From NCBI GenBank assembly GCA_016206685.1, contig JACQRB010000019.1:1-5822 (forward strand): DNA of 5,822 nucleotides, written 5' to 3'. The DNA is from Candidatus Omnitrophota bacterium (lineage in GTDB: Bacteria; Omnitrophota; Gorgyraeia; Aquiviventales; Aquiviventaceae). The notes beneath the pieces are model-generated. The model searched no databases. It saw nothing but the letters and a program-made list of their open reading frames with translations, and had not been told where the DNA came from. Position numbers and translations under genes: made by a program. The stretch's first letter is position 1. Each line of letters starts with the position of its first letter. This document shows positions 1 to 5,729 of this stretch, piece after piece.

Positions 1-234
1 GGTCCAGATCGCCCCGCTCGCCAGCCGGCGCTCGTTGATGACGCCGTCATAATCCCGCTTGGTCATGAAACCCTCGAGCGGGCTGAAGCCGCCGATGGCG
101 ATCATCTCGACGTCGGAGAGTGCTACCGCGTCCAGCGCCACCTGCGGCAGCGAACCGGCGCGGCCGGCCAACTGCTCGCGCGCGCCGCCTTCGATGATCC
201 GGTTGATGAGGGTGCCGCCGTGCGGGCTAATCAT
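1..234 (-). CDS. sat: Sulfate adenylyltransferase (ATP sulfurylase), N-terminal part
   Basis: Only the first 78 codons are present; the gene runs off the left edge. The visible protein begins MISPHGGTLINR and continues to a segment reading AIGGFSPLEGFM followed by DYDGVI and RLASGAIWT. This is the typical start of the homo-oligomeric Sat family (PHGG near the N-terminus, then the GxFSPLxGFM block). Family knowledge: Sat joins sulfate to ATP in the cytoplasm, giving APS and pyrophosphate. The catalytic QxRN and HxxH-type motifs lie outside the window, so activity cannot be judged. I chose the ATG at 234 because a GAGGT lies 4 bases upstream. An in-frame ATG at 252 would add six residues but has no ribosome site and abuts a repeat. 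cysH is directly upstream on the same strand, which fits an assimilatory sulfate reduction unit where CysH uses the APS made here. Confidence 0.88.
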   Translation of the reverse strand, partial: MISPHGGTLINRIIEGGAREQLAGRAGSLPQVALDAVALSDVEMIAIGGFSPLEGFMTKRDYDGVINERRLASGAIWT

Positions 235-238
235 ATTG

Positions 239-243
239 ACCTC
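239..243 (-). promoter_or_regulatory. Ribosome binding site for sat
   Basis: The minus strand reads GAGGT followed by CAAT and then ATG at 234. This is the only Shine-Dalgarno-like sequence near the sat start. It favours the start at 234 over the in-frame ATG at 252. Confidence 0.5.
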
Positions 244-252
244 GCAGAACAT

Positions 253-313
253 GATCGCGTGAAGCGTATCTCGTATCTCGCGCTTCACGCTTCACGAATG
301 ACGAGATACGATC
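253..313. repeat. Heptamer-mosaic palindromic repeat between cysH and sat
   Basis: This stretch is built from short tandem and inverted units. On the plus strand TATCTCG occurs twice in tandem (267-280), then CGCTTCA twice in tandem (281-294) followed by CG. A perfect 10-bp inverted repeat joins GCGTGAAGCG (257-266) to CGCTTCACGC (281-290). A second perfect 10-bp pair joins CGTATCTCGT (265-274) to ACGAGATACG (301-310). An alternative register pairs 271-280 with 302-311. The two stems share bases 265-266, so they cannot both form fully. GATCG (253-257) and CGATC (309-313) form short inverted ends. The element begins one base after the cysH stop codon (reading on the minus strand) and ends at the upstream alternative sat ATG. 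No T tract follows on either strand, so it is not a classic intrinsic terminator. It may be a dispersed repeat, or a structure affecting cysH-sat mRNA processing; the function is unknown. Confidence 0.75.
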
Positions 314-314
314 C

Positions 315-1031
315 CTAGTGTTTAACATGAAGGCCGCACTCTTTCTGCTCGGGCCGCTCCCACCACCACCGCCCGGCCCGGAAATCCTCGCCCGGTTTGA
401 CCGCGCGGGTGCAGGGCGCGCAGCCGATGGACGGGTAGCCCTGGTCATGGAGCACGTTGTAGGGGACATGGTGCCCCTTGACGTAGCTCATCGTCTGTTC
501 CCACGTCCAGTCCGCCAGCGGGTTGAGCTTCACGATGCCGCCGTGGTCGTGGTCGATCGCGACTTTCTTGACGCTGGCGCGGGTGACGACCTGCTCGCGC
601 CGCAGGCCGGTGATCCAGGCGTCCACCGTGGCCAGCGCCCGGTTGAGGGGCTCCACTTTGCGGATGCCGCAGCAGAGCTTGCGGTTCTCGATGGAGTGGT
701 AGAAGAGGTTCAAGCCCCGCTCGCGCACCATCTGCTCCACGGCGTCGGCCTTCGGGAACATGACCTCGATCGTCAGATGATACTGCTCGCGGATCTTGTC
801 CATCACGTCGTAGGTCTCTTGGTTGAGCCGCCCGGTGTCCAGCGTGAAGACGCGCGCCTTGGGGTTGATCGCCACCAGCATGTGGATGATGGCGACATCC
901 TCCGCGCTGAAGCTGGACGCCAGCGCCACGCGGGAGCCGAACGTCTCCAGCGCCCAGCGCAGGACCTGCTCCGGGGATTGCGACTCCAGCTTGCCTGACT
1001 CCACATCCGCTTTGACCGTTGCACTGACCAT
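315..1031 (-). CDS. cysH: Assimilatory APS reductase (CysH family, Fe-S type)
   Basis: A 238-residue cytoplasmic enzyme of the CysH family, normal in length and complete. It likely reduces adenylyl sulfate to sulfite and AMP with thioredoxin-type electrons. Visible motifs are SSFSAED (39-45) of the nucleotide-binding pyrophosphatase-like fold, LDTGRL (64-69), CCGIRK (120-125), ITGLRREQ (140-147), SIGCAPCTR (201-209) and ECGLH (231-235) near the C-terminus. The CC pair at 120-121 with C204 and C207 is the [4Fe-4S] ligand set that marks the APS-preferring branch rather than the cluster-free PAPS reductases. C232 is the expected catalytic cysteine that forms the thiosulfonate intermediate. The substrate choice is inferred from this cluster motif and from sat lying next downstream with no APS kinase in view. 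The ATG at 1031 is backed by a strong AAGGAGGG eight bases or less upstream. Transcription probably starts in the AT-rich gap above it and may continue through the repeat into sat. Confidence 0.95.
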   Translation of the reverse strand: MVSATVKADVESGKLESQSPEQVLRWALETFGSRVALASSFSAEDVAIIHMLVAINPKARVFTLDTGRLNQETYDVMDKIREQYHLTIEVMFPKADAVEQMVRERGLNLFYHSIENRKLCCGIRKVEPLNRALATVDAWITGLRREQVVTRASVKKVAIDHDHGGIVKLNPLADWTWEQTMSYVKGHHVPYNVLHDQGYPSIGCAPCTRAVKPGEDFRAGRWWWERPEQKECGLHVKH

Positions 1032-1038
1032 ACAATGA

Positions 1039-1046
1039 CCCTCCTT
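1039..1046 (-). promoter_or_regulatory. Strong ribosome binding site for cysH
   Basis: The minus strand reads AAGGAGGG followed by TCATTGT and the ATG at 1031. This near-perfect Shine-Dalgarno sequence, at good spacing, fixes the cysH start. Confidence 0.85.
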
Positions 1047-1145
1047 CGTTGTGGTCGGTCAGGATCACATATTTGATAGAAATAGTCAATATAAAAATTT
1101 TAATTGATGAATATATACTACTTTATTAGTAATGATTATGGCTGG
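1047..1145 (-). promoter_or_regulatory. AT-rich intergenic region, probable cysH-sat promoter
   Basis: This gap between the kinase stop codon and the cysH ribosome site is strongly AT-rich (about 1062-1140), unlike the GC-rich genes around it. On the minus strand a TTGACT (1084-1089) resembles a -35 box, but no good -10 box sits 16-18 bases after it, so I cannot name a promoter precisely. Several TATA-like hexamers (for example around 1091-1096 and 1111-1116) are alternatives. Two imperfect dyads are present: TCAAT and ATTGA separated by 12 bases (1086-1107), and TACTA and TAGTA separated by 6 bases (1116-1131). Either could be an operator, or chance in AT-rich DNA. The second is too weak to call a terminator for the kinase gene. 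A promoter here is inferred from composition and gene layout. Confidence 0.5.
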
Positions 1146-2804
1146 CTAGAGGGGGGAAGTCATGACAAGAGCCGGCAGCGTGATCTGAAACGTCGTACCT
1201 TGGCCTTCTTGGCTCTCCACGGTGATCACGCCCCGATGGGCCTGGATGATCGAGCGGACAATCGCCAGCCCCAGCCCTGTGCCCTCGCCTAGAGGTTTGG
1301 TGGTAAAAAACGGCTCAAAGATCTTGTTGAGCTTGTCCTTGGGGATCCCGCAGCCGGTATCCGCAATCTCGCAGACGACCACCGGTTGTTCCGGCTTGAA
1401 TGGATCCGTTGCGCGGTGGCCCACTCCCGCCTCCCCCGCGGCCACCACGGCCGTGCTGGTGCGAAGGGTGAGCCGCCCGCGGTTTGACATGGCTTGGGCG
1501 GCGTTGGTGAGCAGGTTGATGAACACCTGCTGCATCTGATTCTGATCCATGGAAACCAGCGGGAGCTCTTTCGCAAGCTCCTTGGTGATCACGATGGCGG
1601 TCACCCCCAGTTGCTTCTCCACCAGGACCACGGCACGTTCGAGCAGGGGATTGAGGGGGGCTGGGCTCAAGCTGACCTGCGCCGGCCGCGCAAAGGTAAG
1701 CACCTCCCGCACGATCATGTTGGCTCGCTTGACCGCTTCCTCCATCAACGTCAGCGCCTCAGCCGTCGAGGCCTGGGTCAGGTCCAGGTTCTTCCGGAAG
1801 TACTCCAGCCCTTGCGAGAGGATCGCCAGAGGGTTCTTGACCTCATGCGCGATGCCACTGGCCACGTGTCCAATCGCGGCGAGCTTTTCCGATTGGACCA
1901 GCTGGGCCTGCGTCTCGCGCAGATTCGCCTCCGCGTGCTTGCGCTCCTGGATTTCGAGTTCGAGCAGCCGGACGTTGCGACTCAGCTGAGCCATGATGGC
2001 CATGATGACTCCGATCAAGAGCAGGCACACGGCATAGAGGGTATTGCGGTAGAGGCTGCTGCGCCGAAGCGCCTGCGCATAGAACCGAAGGTAGCTCTCA
2101 TAGAGCCCCTCGATGGCGTCGGCGGTCGGCATCGCCATCAGCTCCCGCACGAAGCCATCAACGGTCTCCTTCTGCTCGAGGATGACGCGGGCGTGGGTCA
2201 GCACCGTGTGCAGCTGCCGTTGCACCTCGGGCGGAGCGCTCGCAGATCCCTGACGCAGCTCCTCCAGGCGATCGCGGATCTCGGGCTTTAATTCCTGACT
2301 CGCCGTGAGGTTGTACATCAGGACGTCCCGCAGGAGCTGGTTCACTTGCAGACTCAAGGCCGCCTCTCCCTCCACGTCCGCCAGCAGTCGAGTCGTGGCC
2401 AGGGGGAAAAAACGGATGGAGTTGTTGAGCGTGGCGTTCTCGGCCGCAAACTGCTCAAACGAGGCGGCCTTGGCCTCCAGCGCCTCCCGGAATGCCTCGA
2501 GGCGCCGGTCCATTTCCGCGTGCCCCTGCTGGGAGATGGCCGCCGGGCCATGGCTGAGCTGCTGGTGGGCCGCCTTGAGCGCGTGGAGGGTCTGGCCGGC
2601 GGCATCATACGAGGACACCAGCCCGAAGCGCAACTGCAACAGCTCTTGATTGAAGATCGCATCCAACTGCTTGAGCCGGCGCAGCTCGTCCATGACGGCA
2701 TTATGCCGCTTGGTATTGATGGGGCCGGTTTGCAGGAACACGAGGGTCACCAGGAAGACAATCCCCGTGCCCACGCCGAGCAGCTTCAGGCGGGCGAAGC
2801 TCAC
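1146..2804 (-). CDS. Membrane sensor histidine kinase with helical (DAHL-like) sensor domain
   Basis: A complete 552-residue two-component sensor kinase. An N-terminal membrane helix (about 8-27) is followed by a mostly helical, probably periplasmic domain (about 30-250) that resembles the double all-alpha ligand-binding (DAHL) class. A second membrane helix (about 256-273) leads into a short coiled coil (about 275-308). The HisKA region carries IGHVASGIAHEVKNPLA with the phosphorylatable His320. The ATPase domain has the N box QVFINLLTNAAQAM (426-439), the G1 box DTGCGIP (482-488), the F box FEPFFTTK (496-503) and the G2 box GEGTGLGLA (506-514), so all catalytic boxes are intact. An extra 20-residue Ala/Gly-rich loop (about 451-473) sits before G1. 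It ends at 552 with no receiver domain. The start is GTG at 2804, backed by AAGGAG seven bases upstream. It lies 38 bases after the cytochrome peroxidase gene and may be co-transcribed. The partner regulator and signal are unknown; the DAHL assignment is by fold appearance only. Confidence 0.93.
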   Translation of the reverse strand: MSFARLKLLGVGTGIVFLVTLVFLQTGPINTKRHNAVMDELRRLKQLDAIFNQELLQLRFGLVSSYDAAGQTLHALKAAHQQLSHGPAAISQQGHAEMDRRLEAFREALEAKAASFEQFAAENATLNNSIRFFPLATTRLLADVEGEAALSLQVNQLLRDVLMYNLTASQELKPEIRDRLEELRQGSASAPPEVQRQLHTVLTHARVILEQKETVDGFVRELMAMPTADAIEGLYESYLRFYAQALRRSSLYRNTLYAVCLLLIGVIMAIMAQLSRNVRLLELEIQERKHAEANLRETQAQLVQSEKLAAIGHVASGIAHEVKNPLAILSQGLEYFRKNLDLTQASTAEALTLMEEAVKRANMIVREVLTFARPAQVSLSPAPLNPLLERAVVLVEKQLGVTAIVITKELAKELPLVSMDQNQMQQVFINLLTNAAQAMSNRGRLTLRTSTAVVAAGEAGVGHRATDPFKPEQPVVVCEIADTGCGIPKDKLNKIFEPFFTTKPLGEGTGLGLAIVRSIIQAHRGVITVESQEGQGTTFQITLPALVMTSPL

Positions 2805-2811
2805 GGTCCTG

Positions 2812-2817
2812 CTCCTT
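2812..2817 (-). promoter_or_regulatory. Ribosome binding site supporting the GTG start of the kinase gene
   Basis: The minus strand reads AAGGAG, then CAGGACC, then GTG at 2804. The seven-base spacing supports this non-ATG start, which also places the membrane helix right at the N-terminus. Confidence 0.75.
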
Positions 2818-2842
2818 GCGTCCGTCCTCGGTGCCGGCTCAT

Positions 2843-3880
2843 TCAGGGCGCCTCCAGGGGCTTGCCCTCATATTCCCCGGTCAACGTGTTGAGGTAGGCG
2901 ACGAGGAGCTCCACTTCTCGTGCGGTGAGGGAAACGCCCAGCTGATATTTCGCCATGGTTTGGATGGCCTCCTCCAACGTCTGGGCGGTCGCGTCGTGGA
3001 AGTACGGCGCCGTGAGGGCGATGTTGCGCAAGGTCGGAACCTTGAACTTGTAGCGGTCTCGCTCATCGCCGGTGACGTTGTACCGTCCGAAGTCGGCCGT
3101 GGCGATGTTGCCGCGATTGGCAAAGTAGTCCGCCATCTTGCCCATCGTTTGAAACATGTTGCCCCCGATGTTGACCCCCTGGTGACAGACCACGCACCCC
3201 AGATCCTTGAAGAGCCGGTAGCCTTCCCGCTCCTCTGCCGTCAGCGCCTCCTGGTCCCCGCGGAGGAATCGGTCAAACCGCGCGTTGGGGGTGATCAAGG
3301 ACCGCTCGAACGCGGCAATCGCGTCGGCGATGCTGGCGGCACTGATCCCATCCGGGTAGAGTTTCTTGAACGTCTGGACATAGCCGGGGTCCTGGGTGAG
3401 CTTGGCGATGACTTCCGGCCAACTGGCGCCCATTTCTTTCGGGTTATGGAGCGGCCCCGCGGCTTGCTCTTCCAGCGTCTCGGCGCGGCCGTCCCAGAAC
3501 TGCTTGAAGTTGAAGGCCGCGTTGTAGACGGTTGGGGCGTTCACCTCCCCCAGCGCCCCGTTGATGCCGATGGATCGGGCTCGCCGGTCGGTCCCCCCTT
3601 TGCGCAGATCATGACAGCTGGCGCAAGCGAGCGTGTTGTCATGGGAGAGCTGCGGATCGTGAAAGAGGCGCTGGCCCAGCGCGACCTTCCGCTGGTCAAG
3701 CGTCACCCGCACGGGGATCGGCTGAATCGGCTCGGTGATCACCGCTTGCTCGGGCGCCCATTGAGGGGTCTGTGCTGTGACCTGCTGGGGGGTTGACGGG
3801 ACCGGAAACAGCCGCCAGAGCACGCCGCCGACCAGACAGACGCAGCCTGCCCAAATCAGGGCTACTCGCGATCGGGTCAT
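2843..3880 (-). CDS. Diheme cytochrome c peroxidase (CcpA/MauG family)
   Basis: A 345-residue periplasmic or membrane-anchored protein. Residues 6-23 form a hydrophobic N-terminal segment that is a signal peptide or anchor. Two c-type heme sites are present, CASCH (86-90) and CVVCH (229-233), at the spacing usual for bacterial diheme peroxidases. Other family blocks are LFHDPQLS (72-79), NAPTVYN (114-120), FWDGRAETLEEQA (128-140), NPKEMG (146-151), LRNIALTAPYFHD (284-296) and a Met-containing MAKYQLG (309-315). By comparison with the Pseudomonas enzyme from memory, Glu149 is the active-site Glu, Trp129 the electron-path Trp and Met309 the high-potential heme ligand. The histidine expected 16 residues after the first heme His is Ile106 here, within SIGING. 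The role is likely reduction of hydrogen peroxide to water with electrons from a cytochrome or similar donor. A MauG-like oxidation is the alternative, but Met309 instead of Tyr favours peroxidase. It starts three bases after the doxX stop with no clear ribosome site, which suggests translational coupling. Confidence 0.93.
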   Translation of the reverse strand: MTRSRVALIWAGCVCLVGGVLWRLFPVPSTPQQVTAQTPQWAPEQAVITEPIQPIPVRVTLDQRKVALGQRLFHDPQLSHDNTLACASCHDLRKGGTDRRARSIGINGALGEVNAPTVYNAAFNFKQFWDGRAETLEEQAAGPLHNPKEMGASWPEVIAKLTQDPGYVQTFKKLYPDGISAASIADAIAAFERSLITPNARFDRFLRGDQEALTAEEREGYRLFKDLGCVVCHQGVNIGGNMFQTMGKMADYFANRGNIATADFGRYNVTGDERDRYKFKVPTLRNIALTAPYFHDATAQTLEEAIQTMAKYQLGVSLTAREVELLVAYLNTLTGEYEGKPLEAP

Positions 3881-3883
3881 CGG

Positions 3884-4315
3884 CTACGACGCCTGGGCGG
3901 CCAGCCAGGCATCCAGCGACCAGCCGCCTGGTCCTAGGACCATGAGGGCGCACGAGGAACAGCACAGCCCGATGTCTCGCAGGACCACCTGCTGAAGGAG
4001 TGGTTCGGCCGGATCCAAGCCGAGGCTGACGATGATCAGGGCAAGGAGCGCCATGCAGCCTGCGGCGCTGATGCGAGTGAACACGCCGAGGAGCAGGTTC
4101 GCACCCAGGATCAATTCCACGAATCCCTGGAGCCAGAGCATCTGCGGAAGGCTCACCCACCGCTCCAGTCCGCTGGATCGGATCCACTCAGACGGCACGT
4201 ACACGAGCCAGTTGGCGGCATGCGGCAGCTTATCGAACCCAAACAGCAGGAACACGCACGCCACGCCCAGGCGCAGGATGAGCAGCGCGAGATGATGAGG
4301 GACGTCTTCCCGCAT
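3884..4315 (-). CDS. DoxX-family inner membrane protein
   Basis: A 143-residue protein with four predicted membrane helices, at about 8-27, 57-79, 83-100 and 109-128. The opening LILRLGVACVFLLFGFDKL and the ending VLRDIGL then LGPGGWSLDAWL are typical of the DoxX family, and the length is normal. DoxX proteins are linked to quinone or thiosulfate metabolism in a few archaea and to redox stress in some bacteria; the reaction here cannot be read from sequence. Helix four carries an unusual cysteine group, CCSSC (118-122), with more cysteines at 20 and 87. The ATG at 4315 has a clear AGGAGG at 4324-4329, eight bases upstream. The gene begins 18 bases after rarA stops and ends three bases before the cytochrome peroxidase start, so it is likely translated together with the peroxidase. 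A shared role in an envelope redox process is inferred from this arrangement. Confidence 0.88.
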   Translation of the reverse strand: MREDVPHHLALLILRLGVACVFLLFGFDKLPHAANWLVYVPSEWIRSSGLERWVSLPQMLWLQGFVELILGANLLLGVFTRISAAGCMALLALIIVSLGLDPAEPLLQQVVLRDIGLCCSSCALMVLGPGGWSLDAWLAAQAS

Positions 4316-4323
4316 GCCGGATG

Positions 4324-4329
4324 CCTCCT
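4324..4329 (-). promoter_or_regulatory. Ribosome binding site for doxX
   Basis: AGGAGG on the minus strand, eight bases before the ATG at 4315, lies in the 18-base gap after rarA. It shows doxX is translated independently even if co-transcribed with rarA. Confidence 0.75.
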
Positions 4330-4333
4330 GTGT

Positions 4334-5689
4334 TCAGCGCTGGTGGCGTTTCAACCGTTCCAGCCAGGATCTGATGGTTTTTTCAAACCCAAGCTCGGTC
4401 GGCTCGTAGTAGACCCGCTTTTCAGGCAGGTACTCCTGCGCGACGTGGTGGCCGGGGAAGTCATGCGCGTACTTGTAGCCCTTTCCTCGGCCCAGTTGCT
4501 TGGCGCCGGAGTAGCTGGCGTCCTGCAGGTGGGTGGGGACTTCCAGGGTGCGCCCCTCCTCGACGTCCTTCATCGCCTTCTCGATCCCAAGATAGGCCGC
4601 GTTGGATTTCGGCGCGCACGCCACATAGACGGCGGCTTGCGCCAAAGGGATCCGGCATTCCGGCAGCCCCACGAACTCTGAGGCCTGCATGGCGGCGGTG
4701 GCGAGCAGAAGCGCCTGCGGGTCGGCGTTGCCCACGTCCTCCGCCGCGCAGATGACGACGCGCCGGGCGATGAAGCGCGGGTCTTCGCCCGCGTAGAGCA
4801 TCTTCGCCAGCCAGTAGAGCGTGGCGTCGGGGTCTGAGCCGCGCATCGCCTTGATGAAGGCGGAGATGGTGTCGTAGTGGGCGTCTTCGTCCTTGTCGTA
4901 GACGACGGCTTTCTTCTGGATCGATTCCTCGACGGCGGCGCGCGTGATATGAATGGTGTCCTTCACCGGCGGCGTCGTCAGGACCGCCAGCTCCAGCGCA
5001 TTGAGCGCCCGGCGCGCATCGCCGTCACTGACCGTGGCCAGATGCTCAAGCGCCTCCGCATCAGCTTTGATGGATAGCTTGCCAAGCCCACGTTCCCGGT
5101 CGGCGAGGGCGCGTTGCAAGAGGCTCAACACGTCCTGCTGCCTGAGGGGCTTGAGCTCGCACACGAGCGACCGGGACACCAGAGCGGGGAGGATGGCGAA
5201 GAACGGGTAGAACGTCGTCGCGCCGATGAGGATGGGGTTGCCGGATTCCACGTCCGGCATCAGGACGTCCTGCTGGATTTTGTTGAAGCGGTGGATCTCG
5301 TCGATGAACAGGATGGTGCGCGAGCCATTTCCGCCAGAGGCGGATCCGCCACGAGTTATGGCGGAGAGGCGCTGGCGCTCCTTCGAGCGCGCGATCGCCT
5401 CGCGCAGCTCCGCGACGCCGGCGGAGGTCGCGTTCAACCGCTCGACGGCGGCGTGCGTGCGCGCCGCGATGACGTGGGCCAGGGCGGTCTTGCCGCAGCC
5501 CGGCGGGCCGTAGAGGATCAGCGAGCTGATGCGGTCGGCTTCGATCGCCCGCCGCAGCAGCTTGCCCGGCCCGACCAGATGCTCCTGCCCGACGAACTCG
5601 GACAGCTCCTGCGGCCGCATCCGCGAGGCCAATGGCTCGCCGTTCAGGGCCTGAGCAGGAGATGGGGCCGGAGAGCTAAACAGATCCAT
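4334..5689 (-). CDS. rarA: Replication-associated recombination protein A (RarA/MgsA), AAA+ ATPase
   Basis: A 451-residue cytoplasmic AAA+ ATPase of the RarA/MgsA/WRNIP1 family, which acts at stalled replication forks with the clamp loader and SSB. Numbering from the ATG at 5689: the N-terminal MDLF start and LASRMRP (20-26) with EFVGQEHLVGPGKLL (31-45) are family hallmarks. Walker A is GPPGCGKT (61-68), Walker B with its following motif is LFIDEIHRFNK (127-137), and the sensor 1 region is LIGATTFYPFF (154-164). The arginine-finger region includes SRS (172-174). The clamp-loader-like C-terminal part includes SDPDATLYWLAKM (285-297), AAEDVGNADP (315-324) and RGKGYKYAHD (401-410). The start at 5689 is chosen because family members begin MDLF and because the frame further upstream, from TTG at 5752, runs into the 6S RNA gene. 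No Shine-Dalgarno sequence is visible for it. Oddities are a 12-residue Ser/Gly-rich insert (about 109-121) encoded by a palindromic DNA element, and Tyr in place of the usual Asn in the TxNP motif. Confidence 0.95.
   Translation of the reverse strand: MDLFSSPAPSPAQALNGEPLASRMRPQELSEFVGQEHLVGPGKLLRRAIEADRISSLILYGPPGCGKTALAHVIAARTHAAVERLNATSAGVAELREAIARSKERQRLSAITRGGSASGGNGSRTILFIDEIHRFNKIQQDVLMPDVESGNPILIGATTFYPFFAILPALVSRSLVCELKPLRQQDVLSLLQRALADRERGLGKLSIKADAEALEHLATVSDGDARRALNALELAVLTTPPVKDTIHITRAAVEESIQKKAVVYDKDEDAHYDTISAFIKAMRGSDPDATLYWLAKMLYAGEDPRFIARRVVICAAEDVGNADPQALLLATAAMQASEFVGLPECRIPLAQAAVYVACAPKSNAAYLGIEKAMKDVEEGRTLEVPTHLQDASYSGAKQLGRGKGYKYAHDFPGHHVAQEYLPEKRVYYEPTELGFEKTIRSWLERLKRHQR
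5330..5365. repeat. 36-bp in-frame palindromic element inside rarA
   Basis: The plus strand reads TCCGCC, AGA, GGCGGA (5330-5344) and at once TCCGCC, ACGAGTTAT, GGCGGA (5345-5365). These are two adjacent hairpins with identical 6-bp stems, joined by the perfect 12-bp palindrome GGCGGATCCGCC (5339-5350). Its length is exactly 12 codons, so the frame is kept. On the minus strand it encodes the run SAITRGGSASGG that precedes NGSRTILFIDE. From memory, ordinary RarA proteins have about 12 fewer residues between Walker A and Walker B at this point. That fits insertion of the element into a surface loop. It resembles, in behaviour, the palindromic elements known to insert in frame in Rickettsia genes, but I cannot say it is related to them. 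Confidence 0.7.
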
Positions 5690-5699
5690 GGAGGACGGT

Positions 5700-5729
5700 A
5701 AAAGAAAATGCCCCGCGGCTGCCGTGGGC
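5700..5729 (-). terminator. Probable intrinsic terminator at the 3' end of 6S RNA
   Basis: On the minus strand a GC-rich segment is followed by TTTT-C-TTTT (5700-5708). Locally CCCACGG (5722-5728) can pair with CCGCGGG (5712-5718) across a 3-base loop with one A-C mismatch. In the mature RNA, CCGCGGGGC would more likely pair with the missing 5' end. Some readthrough into rarA, which starts 10 bases further on, is possible. Confidence 0.45.

Noticed and set aside
253..313. CRISPR array
   Set aside because: The units are tandem 7-mers without unique spacers, and no cas gene is in view.
318..998. Plus-strand frame of 226 codons opposite cysH
   Set aside because: The translation is rich in Val, Asp, Ala and Arg without any family signal, while cysH on the minus strand is complete and well supported.
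1116..1131. Terminator for the kinase gene
   Set aside because: The TACTA/TAGTA stem is only five AT-rich pairs and no U-rich run directly follows, so it would be too weak.
1494..2291. Plus-strand frame of 265 codons opposite the kinase gene
   Set aside because: It mirrors the kinase codons, has no recognisable motif, and its start has no ribosome site. The minus-strand frame has all kinase boxes.
2816..3796. Long plus-strand frame (326 codons) opposite the cytochrome peroxidase gene
   Set aside because: It is antisense to a gene with two CxxCH heme sites and full family motifs. The translation shows no recognisable domain and is the kind of open frame GC-rich DNA gives by chance.
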